Origin: Oscillospiraceae bacterium | GTDB taxonomy: Bacteria; Bacillota; Clostridia; Oscillospirales; Acutalibacteraceae | Direction of reading: 5' to 3' | DNA: 64,000 nt | Assembly (NCBI GenBank): GCA_015066515.1 | Contig: SVOH01000002.1 | Coordinates: 62,001 to 126,000 of the forward strand | In this document: in pieces, positions 43,031 through 51,992 of the stretch | Position numbering within the stretch: position 1 is the stretch's first letter | How the letters are laid out: each line of letters starts with the position of its first letter | Made by a program: the position numbers and the translations under genes | The notes under the pieces: generated by a model | Told to the model about the DNA's origin: nothing | The model's input: only the letters and a program-made list of their open reading frames with translations | Database searches by the model: none

Positions 43031-43732
43031 TTAATTTGTCATCTCATTAAACGATGCTTCAAACGCCTGCTTCGATACATCACATTCAAGCAGATACACC
43101 TGCGCTTTTTGCAACATATCGCCCAATAATTGCAATGTTTTTGAAAGAGCCATTGCATTTTGGGGTAGGTATACCTGACGCATTAAATGATTTATTGCGT
43201 CATTTGTATTTAACATTTTGATAGAATTTGTTTTTCCTTGTTTTAAAATACAAATAGCCTTAAGTGGTGCATTTGCGTTTCGGTGAAGTCCTTCTTTCCC
43301 CGCCCAAGGAGTACCGTAAACCATAGGAGAGTCGGCAACATTTATTATTGGTTTGTCGCCGTTTATAATTTTAACTCTATCGCCCAGATACTGACGCCAT
43401 AAATTTATATGCGTGGTTTTTCCTGTTCCGCTTGGTGCTGTAAAAAGATATGCATTTCCACCATATTCAATAGCTGCACCATGAAATACAAAACGGTTAT
43501 ATTCGGGTAGTTGTTCGGCAATATCACGATAAATACATAAGCTTTCGCATACCTCTATCGGAGCTGCTGGCACCGCTTCTTTTTCCTTTAAAACAGCGTT
43601 TTCTTCGGCCGATGCATAAATATCAGCGGTATCAAAATCCGCAATATATTTTTTGCAAAACGATGTCATAAAATCGTATTTGTGCTCAATTTTAATTTTT
43701 AATCCCGACAATAAAATATGAGTGCTATTCAT
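43031..43732 (-). CDS. HPr kinase-like P-loop protein
   Basis: RFVFHGAAIEYGGNAYLFTAPSGTGKTTHINLWRQYLGDRVKIINGDKPII...GTPWAGKEG. Confidence 0.75.
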   Translation of the reverse strand: MNSTHILLSGLKIKIEHKYDFMTSFCKKYIADFDTADIYASAEENAVLKEKEAVPAAPIEVCESLCIYRDIAEQLPEYNRFVFHGAAIEYGGNAYLFTAPSGTGKTTHINLWRQYLGDRVKIINGDKPIINVADSPMVYGTPWAGKEGLHRNANAPLKAICILKQGKTNSIKMLNTNDAINHLMRQVYLPQNAMALSKTLQLLGDMLQKAQVYLLECDVSKQAFEASFNEMTN

Positions 43733-45060
43733 TATTCGGTCTCCTGCTCTGCAAAGCGTATTTCACAACCGAGATGCTGTTGACACACACTTAATCCGTC
43801 CGACATAATCTTTCGTGTTCGCTCGTATGAATCTTTAGCCTTTTGTACAGTTGCAGCATCAAGACCGTAATTTTCAGCCGTAGCCATATTTTCAAGCGGG
43901 TACATTGTGTATTGATAACTACCCCTTTCACCGTATCTATCAACCCAAGTGGGTATGATATCTACAGCGGTAAGAGATACATCACCGCTTTGATCCTTTG
44001 TAAAGGTGTAGCTAAACAACACACCGTCTTCGGTGTGTCCGGTTTCGCAAAGACCTGTCATTTCCGAAATTCGTTGGTTTGATATTGCATTTCCCATCGA
44101 GTAAAGACAAACCGTTGTATTTTGGCTATCCTCTGAATGTATTAGTTCTATTGGCTGCAACACGTGCGGATGCCCACCAACTATTACATCTACACCCATA
44201 TTACACAGTTTTTGCGCAATGTCTTTTTGATATACGTTAGGTTTGGTTTGGTATTCGTTACCCCAATGCATATAAAAAACTATTGCCTCTGCACCGTTTT
44301 GCTTCATATCATCAATCACAGATTGCGCTTCGCTATAAAAGGCGGGTAGATTTGCACTGCTAAAATAGTTTATTAATTCATCTGCGCCTGCCGCAGAACT
44401 ATTTGTACCATAAGTATAAGCCACCATACCAATTTTGATACCGTTTATATTCTTTACAACATACATAGGGTCACTGGTTGTTTCTTTTGTGCCTAAAATG
44501 TCAAGACCCGAAGCCTTTATTTGCTTTGCAGTGCGTTTCATACCGGCAAGGCCTGTATCTAAGCAGTGATTATTTGCCGTAAGCAACATATCAAAACCGT
44601 CAGCTTTTACATAATCTAAAATGCTATCGGGGCTATTAAAGCCAGGGTAACCACGATAATTACCGGCTTCGGTACCACCAAGTGTTACCTCAAGATTAGC
44701 TACGGCATAATCAGCTTTTGTTATATACGGTCTGGCAAACTTAAAAAGTTGAGAAAAATTATAACTACCGTCAGATTGCTTAGCACCCCATAAAACATTA
44801 TCGTGTAAGAGTATGTCCCCTGTATTCAGAATAGTAGCAGTAATTTCTTTGCTTTCGGGTTTTGAGTTTATACTTTCGTTATTGCTTGAAGTAAGCTCTG
44901 AATTACTTTGTGCTTCTTTATCATCTCTGTGAGTATTTTTAACAATAGCGCATATAACAACTGACAATAATGCAACTATTGTAGCCAACAACACCGCCAA
45001 AATCGCTATAAAAATTCTGCGCCTTACTATCGCTTTTTGTCTGTTAGTTTTCCTTTTCAT
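43732..45060 (-). CDS. CapA family protein (poly-gamma-glutamate synthesis-type metallophosphoesterase fold), membrane anchored
   Basis: ILNTGDILLHDNVLWGAKQSDGSYNF...VANLEVTLGG...LTANNHCLDTGLAGM...MHWGNEYQTKPN...GGHPHVLQP. Confidence 0.92.
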   Translation of the reverse strand: MKRKTNRQKAIVRRRIFIAILAVLLATIVALLSVVICAIVKNTHRDDKEAQSNSELTSSNNESINSKPESKEITATILNTGDILLHDNVLWGAKQSDGSYNFSQLFKFARPYITKADYAVANLEVTLGGTEAGNYRGYPGFNSPDSILDYVKADGFDMLLTANNHCLDTGLAGMKRTAKQIKASGLDILGTKETTSDPMYVVKNINGIKIGMVAYTYGTNSSAAGADELINYFSSANLPAFYSEAQSVIDDMKQNGAEAIVFYMHWGNEYQTKPNVYQKDIAQKLCNMGVDVIVGGHPHVLQPIELIHSEDSQNTTVCLYSMGNAISNQRISEMTGLCETGHTEDGVLFSYTFTKDQSGDVSLTAVDIIPTWVDRYGERGSYQYTMYPLENMATAENYGLDAATVQKAKDSYERTRKIMSDGLSVCQQHLGCEIRFAEQETE

Positions 45061-45226
45061 TATTTAAGTCCCCAATATATAAAAGCATTAATGTTAATCT
45101 TATCATAAAAACATTCCATTTCATTATCCATAATACAACAAATTTATAAAAAAATCAATAATTCACTTGTATTTGTAGAATAATTATTGTAAAATATATA
45201 ATATATAAAATTGGGAGGGTTGTATT

Positions 45227-45868
45227 ATGCCAACTTCTAACACAATGAAGATTGAAACCAAGCGTAAGGACTTGTTTTTACGCGTATGTAAAGGCCACTT
45301 TGCTACCAGTAACAGCCACAGTAACTACTATATTGATGTTGTTGCTCAAAAGACACGTCTTTCCGAAGCTCGTGCCGTTGCTGAAGAGCTTTGTAGTTAC
45401 TACCGCACTAACACAATAGTTGATACTATTTTGTGCCTTGACGGTATGGAAGTTGTAGGCGCGTGTCTTGCTTCTCGCCTTACCGAAGCCAACTACGCTA
45501 ATATGAACGCACATCAGACAATCTATGTTGTAACACCTGAGTTTACAGGTTCTAGCCAGCTTATGTTCCGTGATAATATTATTCCCATGATTCAAGGTAA
45601 AAACGTGCTTATTTTAGCAGTATCTGTAGCCACAGGTCGCACGGTTGAAGCTGCTGTTGATGCTATTAAATATTATGGTGGTAACGTTGCAGGTATATGC
45701 TCAATATTTGCTACCAAAAAAGAGCGTGCAGGTATTCCTGTACATTCGGTATTTAATCCGGAAGACCTTCCCGATTACCAAAACTACAAGCCGCACGAAT
45801 GTCCGCTTTGTAAAGCAGGCGAAAAAATTGACGCGCTTGTAAACTGTCACGGTTGTTCAAAACTTTAA
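45227..45868 (+). CDS. orotate phosphoribosyltransferase-like protein with C-terminal Cys motif
   Basis: PRTase-like fold pattern (HSNYYIDVV...LDGMEVVGACLASRL...GKNVLILAVSVATGRTVEAAVDAIKYYGG); CPLCKAGEKIDALVNCHGC tail. Confidence 0.65.
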   Translation: MPTSNTMKIETKRKDLFLRVCKGHFATSNSHSNYYIDVVAQKTRLSEARAVAEELCSYYRTNTIVDTILCLDGMEVVGACLASRLTEANYANMNAHQTIYVVTPEFTGSSQLMFRDNIIPMIQGKNVLILAVSVATGRTVEAAVDAIKYYGGNVAGICSIFATKKERAGIPVHSVFNPEDLPDYQNYKPHECPLCKAGEKIDALVNCHGCSKL

Positions 45869-45887
45869 ATTTAAGAGGTACAAAAAA

Positions 45888-47135
45888 ATGAGTAGATTAG
45901 AAGAAGCTAAAAAACAATATGCAGCACTTGGTATTGACGTTGACGCTGTAATTGAAACACTAAAAAAACAGCCTGTATCACTTCACTGCTGGCAGGGCGA
46001 CGATGTTATCGGTTTTGACCACGACGGCCCTCTTACCGGCGGTATACAAACCACAGGTAACTACCCAGGTAAAGCGCGCACACCCGAAGAATTAATGGCA
46101 GATATGGATATGGTTATCTCACTTTGCCCAGGTATGAAAAAGATTAACGTTCACGCGTGCTACGCGATTTTTGAAGATGGCTTTGTTGACCGCGATAAGT
46201 TAGAGCCAAAGCACTTTAAAAAATGGGTAGACTTTGCAAAGAAGCATGGTATGGGTCTTGACTTTAACCCAACATTTTTCTCGCATCCAATGGCTGACAG
46301 TGGTCTTACACTTTCCAGCCCTGACGAGAATATCCGTAATTTCTGGATTGAGCACGGTAAGGCTTGTGTAAGAATTTCAGAGTATTTTGCAAAAGAAACA
46401 GGCGTGCCCTGCGTTATGAACATCTGGACAGGCGACGGTCTTAAGGATATTCCTGCCGACAGAATGGGACCACGCGTTAGATATAAAGAATCTATCGAGG
46501 CTATTTTATCAGAGCCATTTGACAAAAATCTTGTTAAGCCTTGCGTAGAATCTAAAGTATTCGGCATTGGTGTAGAGGCTTATACAGTAGGCTCGGCTGA
46601 ATTTTCACTAACCTTTGCCGCAACACATGACGGTTGCTTACCACTTATGGACAACGGTCACTATCATCCAACCGAGGTTGTATCTGACAAGATTCCGGCC
46701 CTTCTTGCCTTCTTCCCTGAAATCGCATTACATATTACTCGTCCAATTCGTTGGGACTCTGACCACGTAGTGCTTTTTGATGATGAAACACGCGAGATGG
46801 CAAAGGAAATCGTTCGTTGCGATGCGTTTGATAGAGTTTATATGGCGCTTGACTACTTTGATGCAAGCATTAACCGTATTGCCGCTTGGACTGTTGGTCT
46901 TCGTAGCTGGCAAAAGGCTTTACTTATGGCAATGCTTACACCAAACGCCCAACTTAAAGAATTGCAAGACAAGGGCAATTACACCGAGCTTATGGTAAGA
47001 AGTGAAGAGGTTAAGACCTTACCTTTCGGTGATATTTGGAACTATTACTGCGAGTGCTGTGGCGCACCGGTAGACGGCGAGTGGTTTAGCAAAGTTCATG
47101 AGTACGAAAAGGATGTTCTTTCAAAGAGAGCATAA
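45888..47135 (+). CDS. rhaA: L-rhamnose isomerase
   Basis: VSLHCWQGDDVIGFDHDGPLTGGIQTTGNYPGKARTPEELMADMD...KKINVHACYA...GLDFNPTFFSHP. Confidence 0.95.
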   Translation: MSRLEEAKKQYAALGIDVDAVIETLKKQPVSLHCWQGDDVIGFDHDGPLTGGIQTTGNYPGKARTPEELMADMDMVISLCPGMKKINVHACYAIFEDGFVDRDKLEPKHFKKWVDFAKKHGMGLDFNPTFFSHPMADSGLTLSSPDENIRNFWIEHGKACVRISEYFAKETGVPCVMNIWTGDGLKDIPADRMGPRVRYKESIEAILSEPFDKNLVKPCVESKVFGIGVEAYTVGSAEFSLTFAATHDGCLPLMDNGHYHPTEVVSDKIPALLAFFPEIALHITRPIRWDSDHVVLFDDETREMAKEIVRCDAFDRVYMALDYFDASINRIAAWTVGLRSWQKALLMAMLTPNAQLKELQDKGNYTELMVRSEEVKTLPFGDIWNYYCECCGAPVDGEWFSKVHEYEKDVLSKRA

Positions 47136-47147
47136 TTAAATGCAAAG

Positions 47148-47178
47148 ATAAAAGGGATGGCTGTTGCCATCCCTTTTT
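47148..47178. terminator. rho-independent terminator
   Basis: AAAAGGGATGG-CTGTTG-CCATCCCTTTTTG. Confidence 0.85.
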
Positions 47179-47184
47179 GTTTTG

Positions 47185-47682
47185 TTATTTAATCGAAAAA
47201 GTTTTCTTAACTACATTATCGTTTAAGCTAAACAATTCTTTTACTTCTACCTCAATATCAGTTGTTGAATCATTTAATTCATAAGCTGCTTCAACCTCAA
47301 GCGACGCACCGGTTTTTATTTCTTTAGTTTGATTGCCTGAATCGTAATTCGCGCTATCATCAACAAAAAAAGTTTCGTTAAGTCCCACACCATTTTGATA
47401 TACATTCTCATCGAAAGCAAACATAAAAGATGCCGGTTCATCACCATTATTCGTAAATTTATATTTTACAATAACAACATCCTTATCCTGAAATCCTGTT
47501 GCGGGTGCTAAACGACAACCTTCAATTTCCACTTTATACACACCTATGTTGCTTTCTTTGTCCGATGATTGAACCTTGCCGCTTCCTTGGTCGACCGTTT
47601 CACTTTCGCCACTTGCCAAAGCAAAAAGCGAAAAACTTACAATTAAAATCATTGCTAAAATAAGACTAATAATTTTTTTCAT
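47185..47682 (-). CDS. secreted DUF5067-like protein
   Basis: signal peptide MKKIISLILAMILIVSFSLFALASG; ...VKYKFTNNGDEPASFMFAFDENVYQNGVGL... Confidence 0.65.
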   Translation of the reverse strand: MKKIISLILAMILIVSFSLFALASGESETVDQGSGKVQSSDKESNIGVYKVEIEGCRLAPATGFQDKDVVIVKYKFTNNGDEPASFMFAFDENVYQNGVGLNETFFVDDSANYDSGNQTKEIKTGASLEVEAAYELNDSTTDIEVEVKELFSLNDNVVKKTFSIK

Positions 47683-48113
47683 TTTGTTTCTCCTCTTTTT
47701 TGTAAAAATAAATTTATTAAATTGACAGTTATTGCTGCCAATAAATACATAATAACATCAACAATATCACCTGTACCATTTATAAAATCTATCGTTTGTA
47801 AAATTTCATATAAAGCACCTATTAAAAATACTATTGTTGTTAGTAAGAACGAACATTTTATATTAGGTAAAAAAATAGTATGTAAACCACAATTCAAACT
47901 AAAAGCCCATAAATAATCGACAAAATAATACTTAATAAAATTTATATCTAAAAATGAAAATAATTCACGCAAAAACATAACACTTATCAAATGTGAAATG
48001 CATTCTGCTATATACGTGTTTTTTCTGAACAACAAATATATAAAGCCACCAATAACCAATGCATTAATCTCTAACATTATAAAAATTAAGATTTTCTTTT
48101 TATTTATTAACAT
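47679..48113 (-). CDS. small membrane protein, VanZ-like
   Basis: multi-TM; C-terminal ALYEILQTIDFINGTGDIVDVIMYLLA pattern. Confidence 0.5.
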   Translation of the reverse strand: MLINKKKILIFIMLEINALVIGGFIYLLFRKNTYIAECISHLISVMFLRELFSFLDINFIKYYFVDYLWAFSLNCGLHTIFLPNIKCSFLLTTIVFLIGALYEILQTIDFINGTGDIVDVIMYLLAAITVNLINLFLQKRGETK

Positions 48114-48122
48114 AACTACATT

Positions 48123-48142
48123 ATAGTCACAATTATGACTAT
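48123..48142. promoter_or_regulatory. candidate operator: near-palindrome ATAGTCACAATTATGACTAT
   Basis: 7-bp perfect arms ATAGTCA/TGACTAT in divergent promoter region. Confidence 0.55.
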
Positions 48143-48167
48143 TGTCAAGAATAAAATCTGCTTATAT

Positions 48168-48189
48168 CCTAATAATATGTTATATTAGG
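48168..48189. promoter_or_regulatory. inverted repeat CCTAATA-ATATGTTA-TATTAGG overlapping XRE gene ribosome-binding site
   Basis: 7-bp perfect arms; right arm contains AGG of the SD sequence. Confidence 0.5.
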
Positions 48190-48195
48190 TGGTGA

Positions 48196-48420
48196 GTGTT
48201 GTTGATAAGTTATGAACCTTTTTGGAAAACCTTAAAAAAGAAAAACATTACAACATACACTTTAATAAATAAATATCATATCAGCAGTGCTACCATCGAC
48301 CGTATGAAAAAAGGTAATGGTATCTCTACTATGAAAATTGATGATTTTTGTAAAATATTAAAATGTGAAGTTTCAGATATTATAGAATATAGTGAAGAAA
48401 CAACATCTCCCAACAACTAA
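48196..48420 (+). CDS. XRE-family HTH regulator (start uncertain: GTG 48196 / TTG 48199 / TTG 48202)
   Basis: FWKTLKKKNITTYTLINKYHISSATIDRMKKGNGISTMKIDDFCKILKCEVSDIIEY. Confidence 0.85.
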   Translation: MLLISYEPFWKTLKKKNITTYTLINKYHISSATIDRMKKGNGISTMKIDDFCKILKCEVSDIIEYSEETTSPNN

Positions 48421-48452
48421 AAACGTGAGGTATTGTTTTTTAAAAAGAATAA

Positions 48453-48480
48453 CGGACGAGCAATGCTCGTCCCTACAATA
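48453..48480. repeat. short intergenic hairpin element (ACGGACGAGC-AAT-GCTCGTCCCTACAAT)
   Basis: same outer signature (TGTAGGGA ... TCCGT) as elements at 50751 and 57982. Confidence 0.6.
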
Positions 48481-48483
48481 AAA

Positions 48484-48520
48484 AATTCTCTGCTTAGATC
48501 AAAAGCAGAGAATTTGTTTT
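48484..48520. terminator. rho-independent terminator
   Basis: AATTCTCTGCTT-AGATCA-AAAGCAGAGAATT plus T tract. Confidence 0.75.
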
Positions 48521-48521
48521 T

Positions 48522-49610
48522 TTATAACTTAGATTTTAAGAACTTGATATAATGATTCCAGTCTTCTCGTGAGAAGAAATGTCTGTGCGCGCGTAGGTGG
48601 TAACCTATGTTACCGTCGGTTAAGTGGTCATTTACTTCGGGCATTTTATCGGGAGTAATAAGTCCCTTTTCTCCCAAAAGCTCCCAAGCGCTGCTTGCAT
48701 GAAGTGTGGTCAAAAACTCTGACACGGGGTCAGCACCCCAATCCTCTACTGCAGATCCAACACACACAAGACGCGGCGCTATACATGCTATAAGATGCGC
48801 TTGGTCGTAGGGTTTATCATCTTCAGCGTCTACGAAATCCTTAAAATATTCGCAAAACCAATCCCAACTGCCAAATCGTAAAAATGCCTCTATCTTCTCA
48901 CCTGTGCTGTGCTTTGAGCTTGCGGCGCCGCCATAACCCGAATCATTTGATATCGCACACCAAAAGCGTTCATCCTGTGCGGCGGTCCAAAGCGCAGTTT
49001 TGCCAAGACGTGAATGACCAACAACCGCAGTATGCATAGCATCAATATCGTCGCGGGTAAGCAGATAGTCAAGCGCACGTGATGCGGCATACGACCACAT
49101 ACCAATCTTACCCCATTCGCTTTTATCTTGACGTGGGTGCGTTACACCAAACATTTTACCCATTCCGTCCGAAAAATCGCCGCCCAAATTGTCGTTTACA
49201 ACATCGGTATAAACCATTATAAACAACGCAAAACCTTGGTCGGTTATTTCTTCAATAGGTAAATAACGGTCGGGCGCGCGACGAAATGCGTGATTTAAAA
49301 ATACAGGTGGTTTTTCTACACCGTTTGGAATATATAATTCACTATAAAATGTAAACGGTCCGTTTGGCGTATTTAAGGTAATGTTTATATGCTGTTCGGT
49401 TACCTTACCGGCATAGGCAATTTTATCTTCAAAAATAACTTCGCCCGTACCCTCACCCAAACAATCGGGAGTGTAGCCGTAAGAATATTTTTGCAGTATG
49501 TCAAGCATTTCGGCTCGACGCTCACGCCAATTTTCTACTGTAACTACGCTGCCGTCGTTCATCTTTAAAATAGGTAGTAAGTCGCGTTCTTTAAGTATTT
49601 CTTTTAACAT
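48522..49610 (-). CDS. alpha/beta hydrolase, CE15 glucuronoyl-esterase-like, no signal peptide
   Basis: nucleophile motif VVGHSRLGKTALWTAAQDERFWCAISNDSGYGGAA; IACIAPRLVCVGSAVEDWGADP; YHLRAHRHFFSREDW. Confidence 0.75.
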   Translation of the reverse strand: MLKEILKERDLLPILKMNDGSVVTVENWRERRAEMLDILQKYSYGYTPDCLGEGTGEVIFEDKIAYAGKVTEQHINITLNTPNGPFTFYSELYIPNGVEKPPVFLNHAFRRAPDRYLPIEEITDQGFALFIMVYTDVVNDNLGGDFSDGMGKMFGVTHPRQDKSEWGKIGMWSYAASRALDYLLTRDDIDAMHTAVVGHSRLGKTALWTAAQDERFWCAISNDSGYGGAASSKHSTGEKIEAFLRFGSWDWFCEYFKDFVDAEDDKPYDQAHLIACIAPRLVCVGSAVEDWGADPVSEFLTTLHASSAWELLGEKGLITPDKMPEVNDHLTDGNIGYHLRAHRHFFSREDWNHYIKFLKSKL

Positions 49611-49611
49611 A

Positions 49612-50178
49612 TTATCTCACCTGCTGTAATTTAGACTTTCGGTTGTTTATGTATTCGCCAATCTTTTTAACAATAAATATTGCAAGCAAGCCGTCTATTA
49701 CACCCAAGGCTGCGCCCGCTAAAACATCGGTCGGATAATGTACATAAAGGTAAAGTCTTGAAAGACAGGTCAGCACCGCAACCGTTATTGCTACTATGCC
49801 CCATTTTTTATTGTTATAAAAAATGGCTACGGCACACTCAACTGCGCAACGCGAATGACCTGACGGAAAAGAAAAGCTTGAAAGCTTATCGACAATAAGC
49901 GTTACATCGGGATTTACGGTATATGGACGCGGTCTTTCAAAAAGCTTTTTAAGAATTTGATTACCCAAAATCTCACCTATAAGCAGTACAACGCCCAAGC
50001 AAATACCCGTTTTGCGAGTCTTTTTAAAGCAGAGTAGAACTACCGCCAAGATTATCCAAAAAATGCCTTTGTTTGAAAGACTTGTAATGCCTACAAAAAA
50101 GTAATCTAAAAATTTGCAAGAAAATGTTTCTCTAATAAAATCAAGAATACCTATTTCAAATTGATTAAGCGCATCCAT
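49612..50178 (-). CDS. PAP2 superfamily phosphatase
   Basis: KKLFERPRPY, SFSFPSGHSRCAV, SRLYLYVHYPTDVLAGAALG. Confidence 0.93.
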   Translation of the reverse strand: MDALNQFEIGILDFIRETFSCKFLDYFFVGITSLSNKGIFWIILAVVLLCFKKTRKTGICLGVVLLIGEILGNQILKKLFERPRPYTVNPDVTLIVDKLSSFSFPSGHSRCAVECAVAIFYNNKKWGIVAITVAVLTCLSRLYLYVHYPTDVLAGAALGVIDGLLAIFIVKKIGEYINNRKSKLQQVR

Positions 50179-50191
50179 TTAAAGCACCTCT

Positions 50192-50731
50192 TTATTTAAA
50201 AAATAAAGGTAATTTTTCCAAAAAGATTATATCATCGCGCTCTGCGGCATCGCCTTCGGCTAAGAATGCGCAAGCAGCGGCTTCAACGGCTCCTGCCTGT
50301 TTTAAAAGTTCACGAACAGCGGCTAGTGATTCGCCTGTGCTGATAACGTCATCAATGATAAGCACTCGCTTACCCTTTATAGCGTTAACCTCGGTTTCAC
50401 CAAGATATAAATGCTGTTCATTTTGTGTTGTAATAGAATTTACCGAAACGTCAAGCGGGTTTCGCATATAAACCTTTACGCCCTTACGAGCAATTATGTA
50501 AGGCTTGCCGCTCTGACGAGCCATTTCATAAGCCATAGGAATACTCTTTGCCTCGGGGGTAAGAATTACATCAAATTCAGGAACCTTTTTAAGAAGCTCA
50601 GCACAGCCCGCAATAGTGAGCTCAACGTCACCAAAGATTATAAAAGCGGCAATATCGAGCTTGTCGCTTACGGGGAATTTTTCGAGCTTACGCTCAAGAC
50701 CAGCAATTTTTAAAGTATAAAATTCAGACAT
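50192..50731 (-). CDS. phosphoribosyltransferase family protein (adenine PRTase-like)
   Basis: PYIIARKGVKVYM..., GKRVLIIDDVISTGESLAAV PRPP motif. Confidence 0.88.
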   Translation of the reverse strand: MSEFYTLKIAGLERKLEKFPVSDKLDIAAFIIFGDVELTIAGCAELLKKVPEFDVILTPEAKSIPMAYEMARQSGKPYIIARKGVKVYMRNPLDVSVNSITTQNEQHLYLGETEVNAIKGKRVLIIDDVISTGESLAAVRELLKQAGAVEAAACAFLAEGDAAERDDIIFLEKLPLFFK

Positions 50732-50750
50732 ATTAATTTCTCCTTACAAT

Positions 50751-50782
50751 ACGGACCGTCAAGGATGCCGGTCCCTACAATA
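50751..50782. repeat. short intergenic hairpin element (ACGGACCGTCAAGGATGCCGGTCCCTACAATA)
   Basis: shares outer signature with elements at 48453 and 57982. Confidence 0.6.
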
Positions 50783-50809
50783 TAATGCTAATTTAATTGT
50801 GCATTAATT

Positions 50810-51151
50810 TTAGCCTGGTGGCCACTGTAAATATCTGCGTGCAAGTAGGTGGAAGTGTATATGACCTACTGTTTGGCCGCCCTCTTCGCCGCAATTGTTT
50901 ACAACACGAAAACCTTTTTCAAGATTTTCTTGTGCTGCGATTTTTGCCACAGCCTCAAAAATTTTTGAAACGTAATAACTGTTTTCTGCATTTATTTCAG
51001 CCGCAGATACAACGTGTATCTTTGGCACTATAACTGCGTGAAATGGTGCTTGTGGGTCAATGTCTAAAAAAGCGTAAACCCACTCGTCTTCATAAACCTT
51101 GGTAGAGGGTATCTCCCCCGCGATTATTTTACAAAACAGACAATCAGACAT
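50810..51151 (-). CDS. HIT family hydrolase
   Basis: MSDCLFCKIIAGEIPSTKVYEDEWVYAFLDIDPQAPFHAVIVPK; QTVGHIHFHLLA. Confidence 0.95.
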   Translation of the reverse strand: MSDCLFCKIIAGEIPSTKVYEDEWVYAFLDIDPQAPFHAVIVPKIHVVSAAEINAENSYYVSKIFEAVAKIAAQENLEKGFRVVNNCGEEGGQTVGHIHFHLLARRYLQWPPG

Positions 51152-51162
51152 ATTTCATTCTC

Positions 51163-51987
51163 CTATATCTCTATTTCTAAGTCTTCATAAGAAGTAATAA
51201 AACCGTTTTCTTTTGCAATAGGCACAAAATCATCATACACGGCATCTCCGCCATTGTGCGAAAAATGATTGAGTATAAATTTAGTGTTGCCGTCAACCAG
51301 TCCACATTCAAGCATCTCGTCACGGGTTTTAATGTTGCGTGGCAAGCCCATATGTGACGAATAGGAAATATCGGTAGTGCCTGCGGTACAATCCATTACA
51401 ACCGCATCAAAATAAAGACCGCTGTTTTTTAAATATTCCCAAGTTTCTTCGGGTAGCAAACCTGTATCTTGCGCGTAAAGTAGCGTTTTGTTTTCCTTAA
51501 CAATTATGTATATATACGGATTTTCGGTGCCGTGAGTAGCCTTGAGGGCAGTTACAGTATAATCGCCAACATTAAAAGGCTTGAACGAGGAATGTGATTC
51601 ACACCTTAAAAACCCGCGCGAATTTGCCACTATTTCGGAAAGTGGTGACTCAATATCACAACTACCGTGAACCGTAATACCGTGCCAATCCTCAGGAGGA
51701 CAAGAAAAACCTCTTGCCATCCAGTTTAAATCATTAGGATAAAAATGGTCGTCATGTATATGGGTAATAAGAACATTTTTAATATCTAAAAGATTTATAT
51801 TGTGCGTTATTACGTGATAATTGGTATCACACGGATAATCTATAAATAAATCGTTATCTATGAGTGTCTGTGACCGTGTGCGAATATTTTTACCGCCAAG
51901 AGCTTTTGCCTTTTTGCAATTTTCACAATCGCAAAACATTGCGGGAAATGCCTCGGCCGCGGCTGTACCTAAAAATTTAATTTTCAT
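51163..51987 (-). CDS. MBL fold metallo-hydrolase (PhnP-like)
   Basis: MKIKFLGTAAAEAFPAMFCDCENCKKAKALGGKNIRTRSQTLI; LITHIHDDHFYPNDL. Confidence 0.88.
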   Translation of the reverse strand: MKIKFLGTAAAEAFPAMFCDCENCKKAKALGGKNIRTRSQTLIDNDLFIDYPCDTNYHVITHNINLLDIKNVLITHIHDDHFYPNDLNWMARGFSCPPEDWHGITVHGSCDIESPLSEIVANSRGFLRCESHSSFKPFNVGDYTVTALKATHGTENPYIYIIVKENKTLLYAQDTGLLPEETWEYLKNSGLYFDAVVMDCTAGTTDISYSSHMGLPRNIKTRDEMLECGLVDGNTKFILNHFSHNGGDAVYDDFVPIAKENGFITSYEDLEIEI

Positions 51988-51992
51988 AATAC

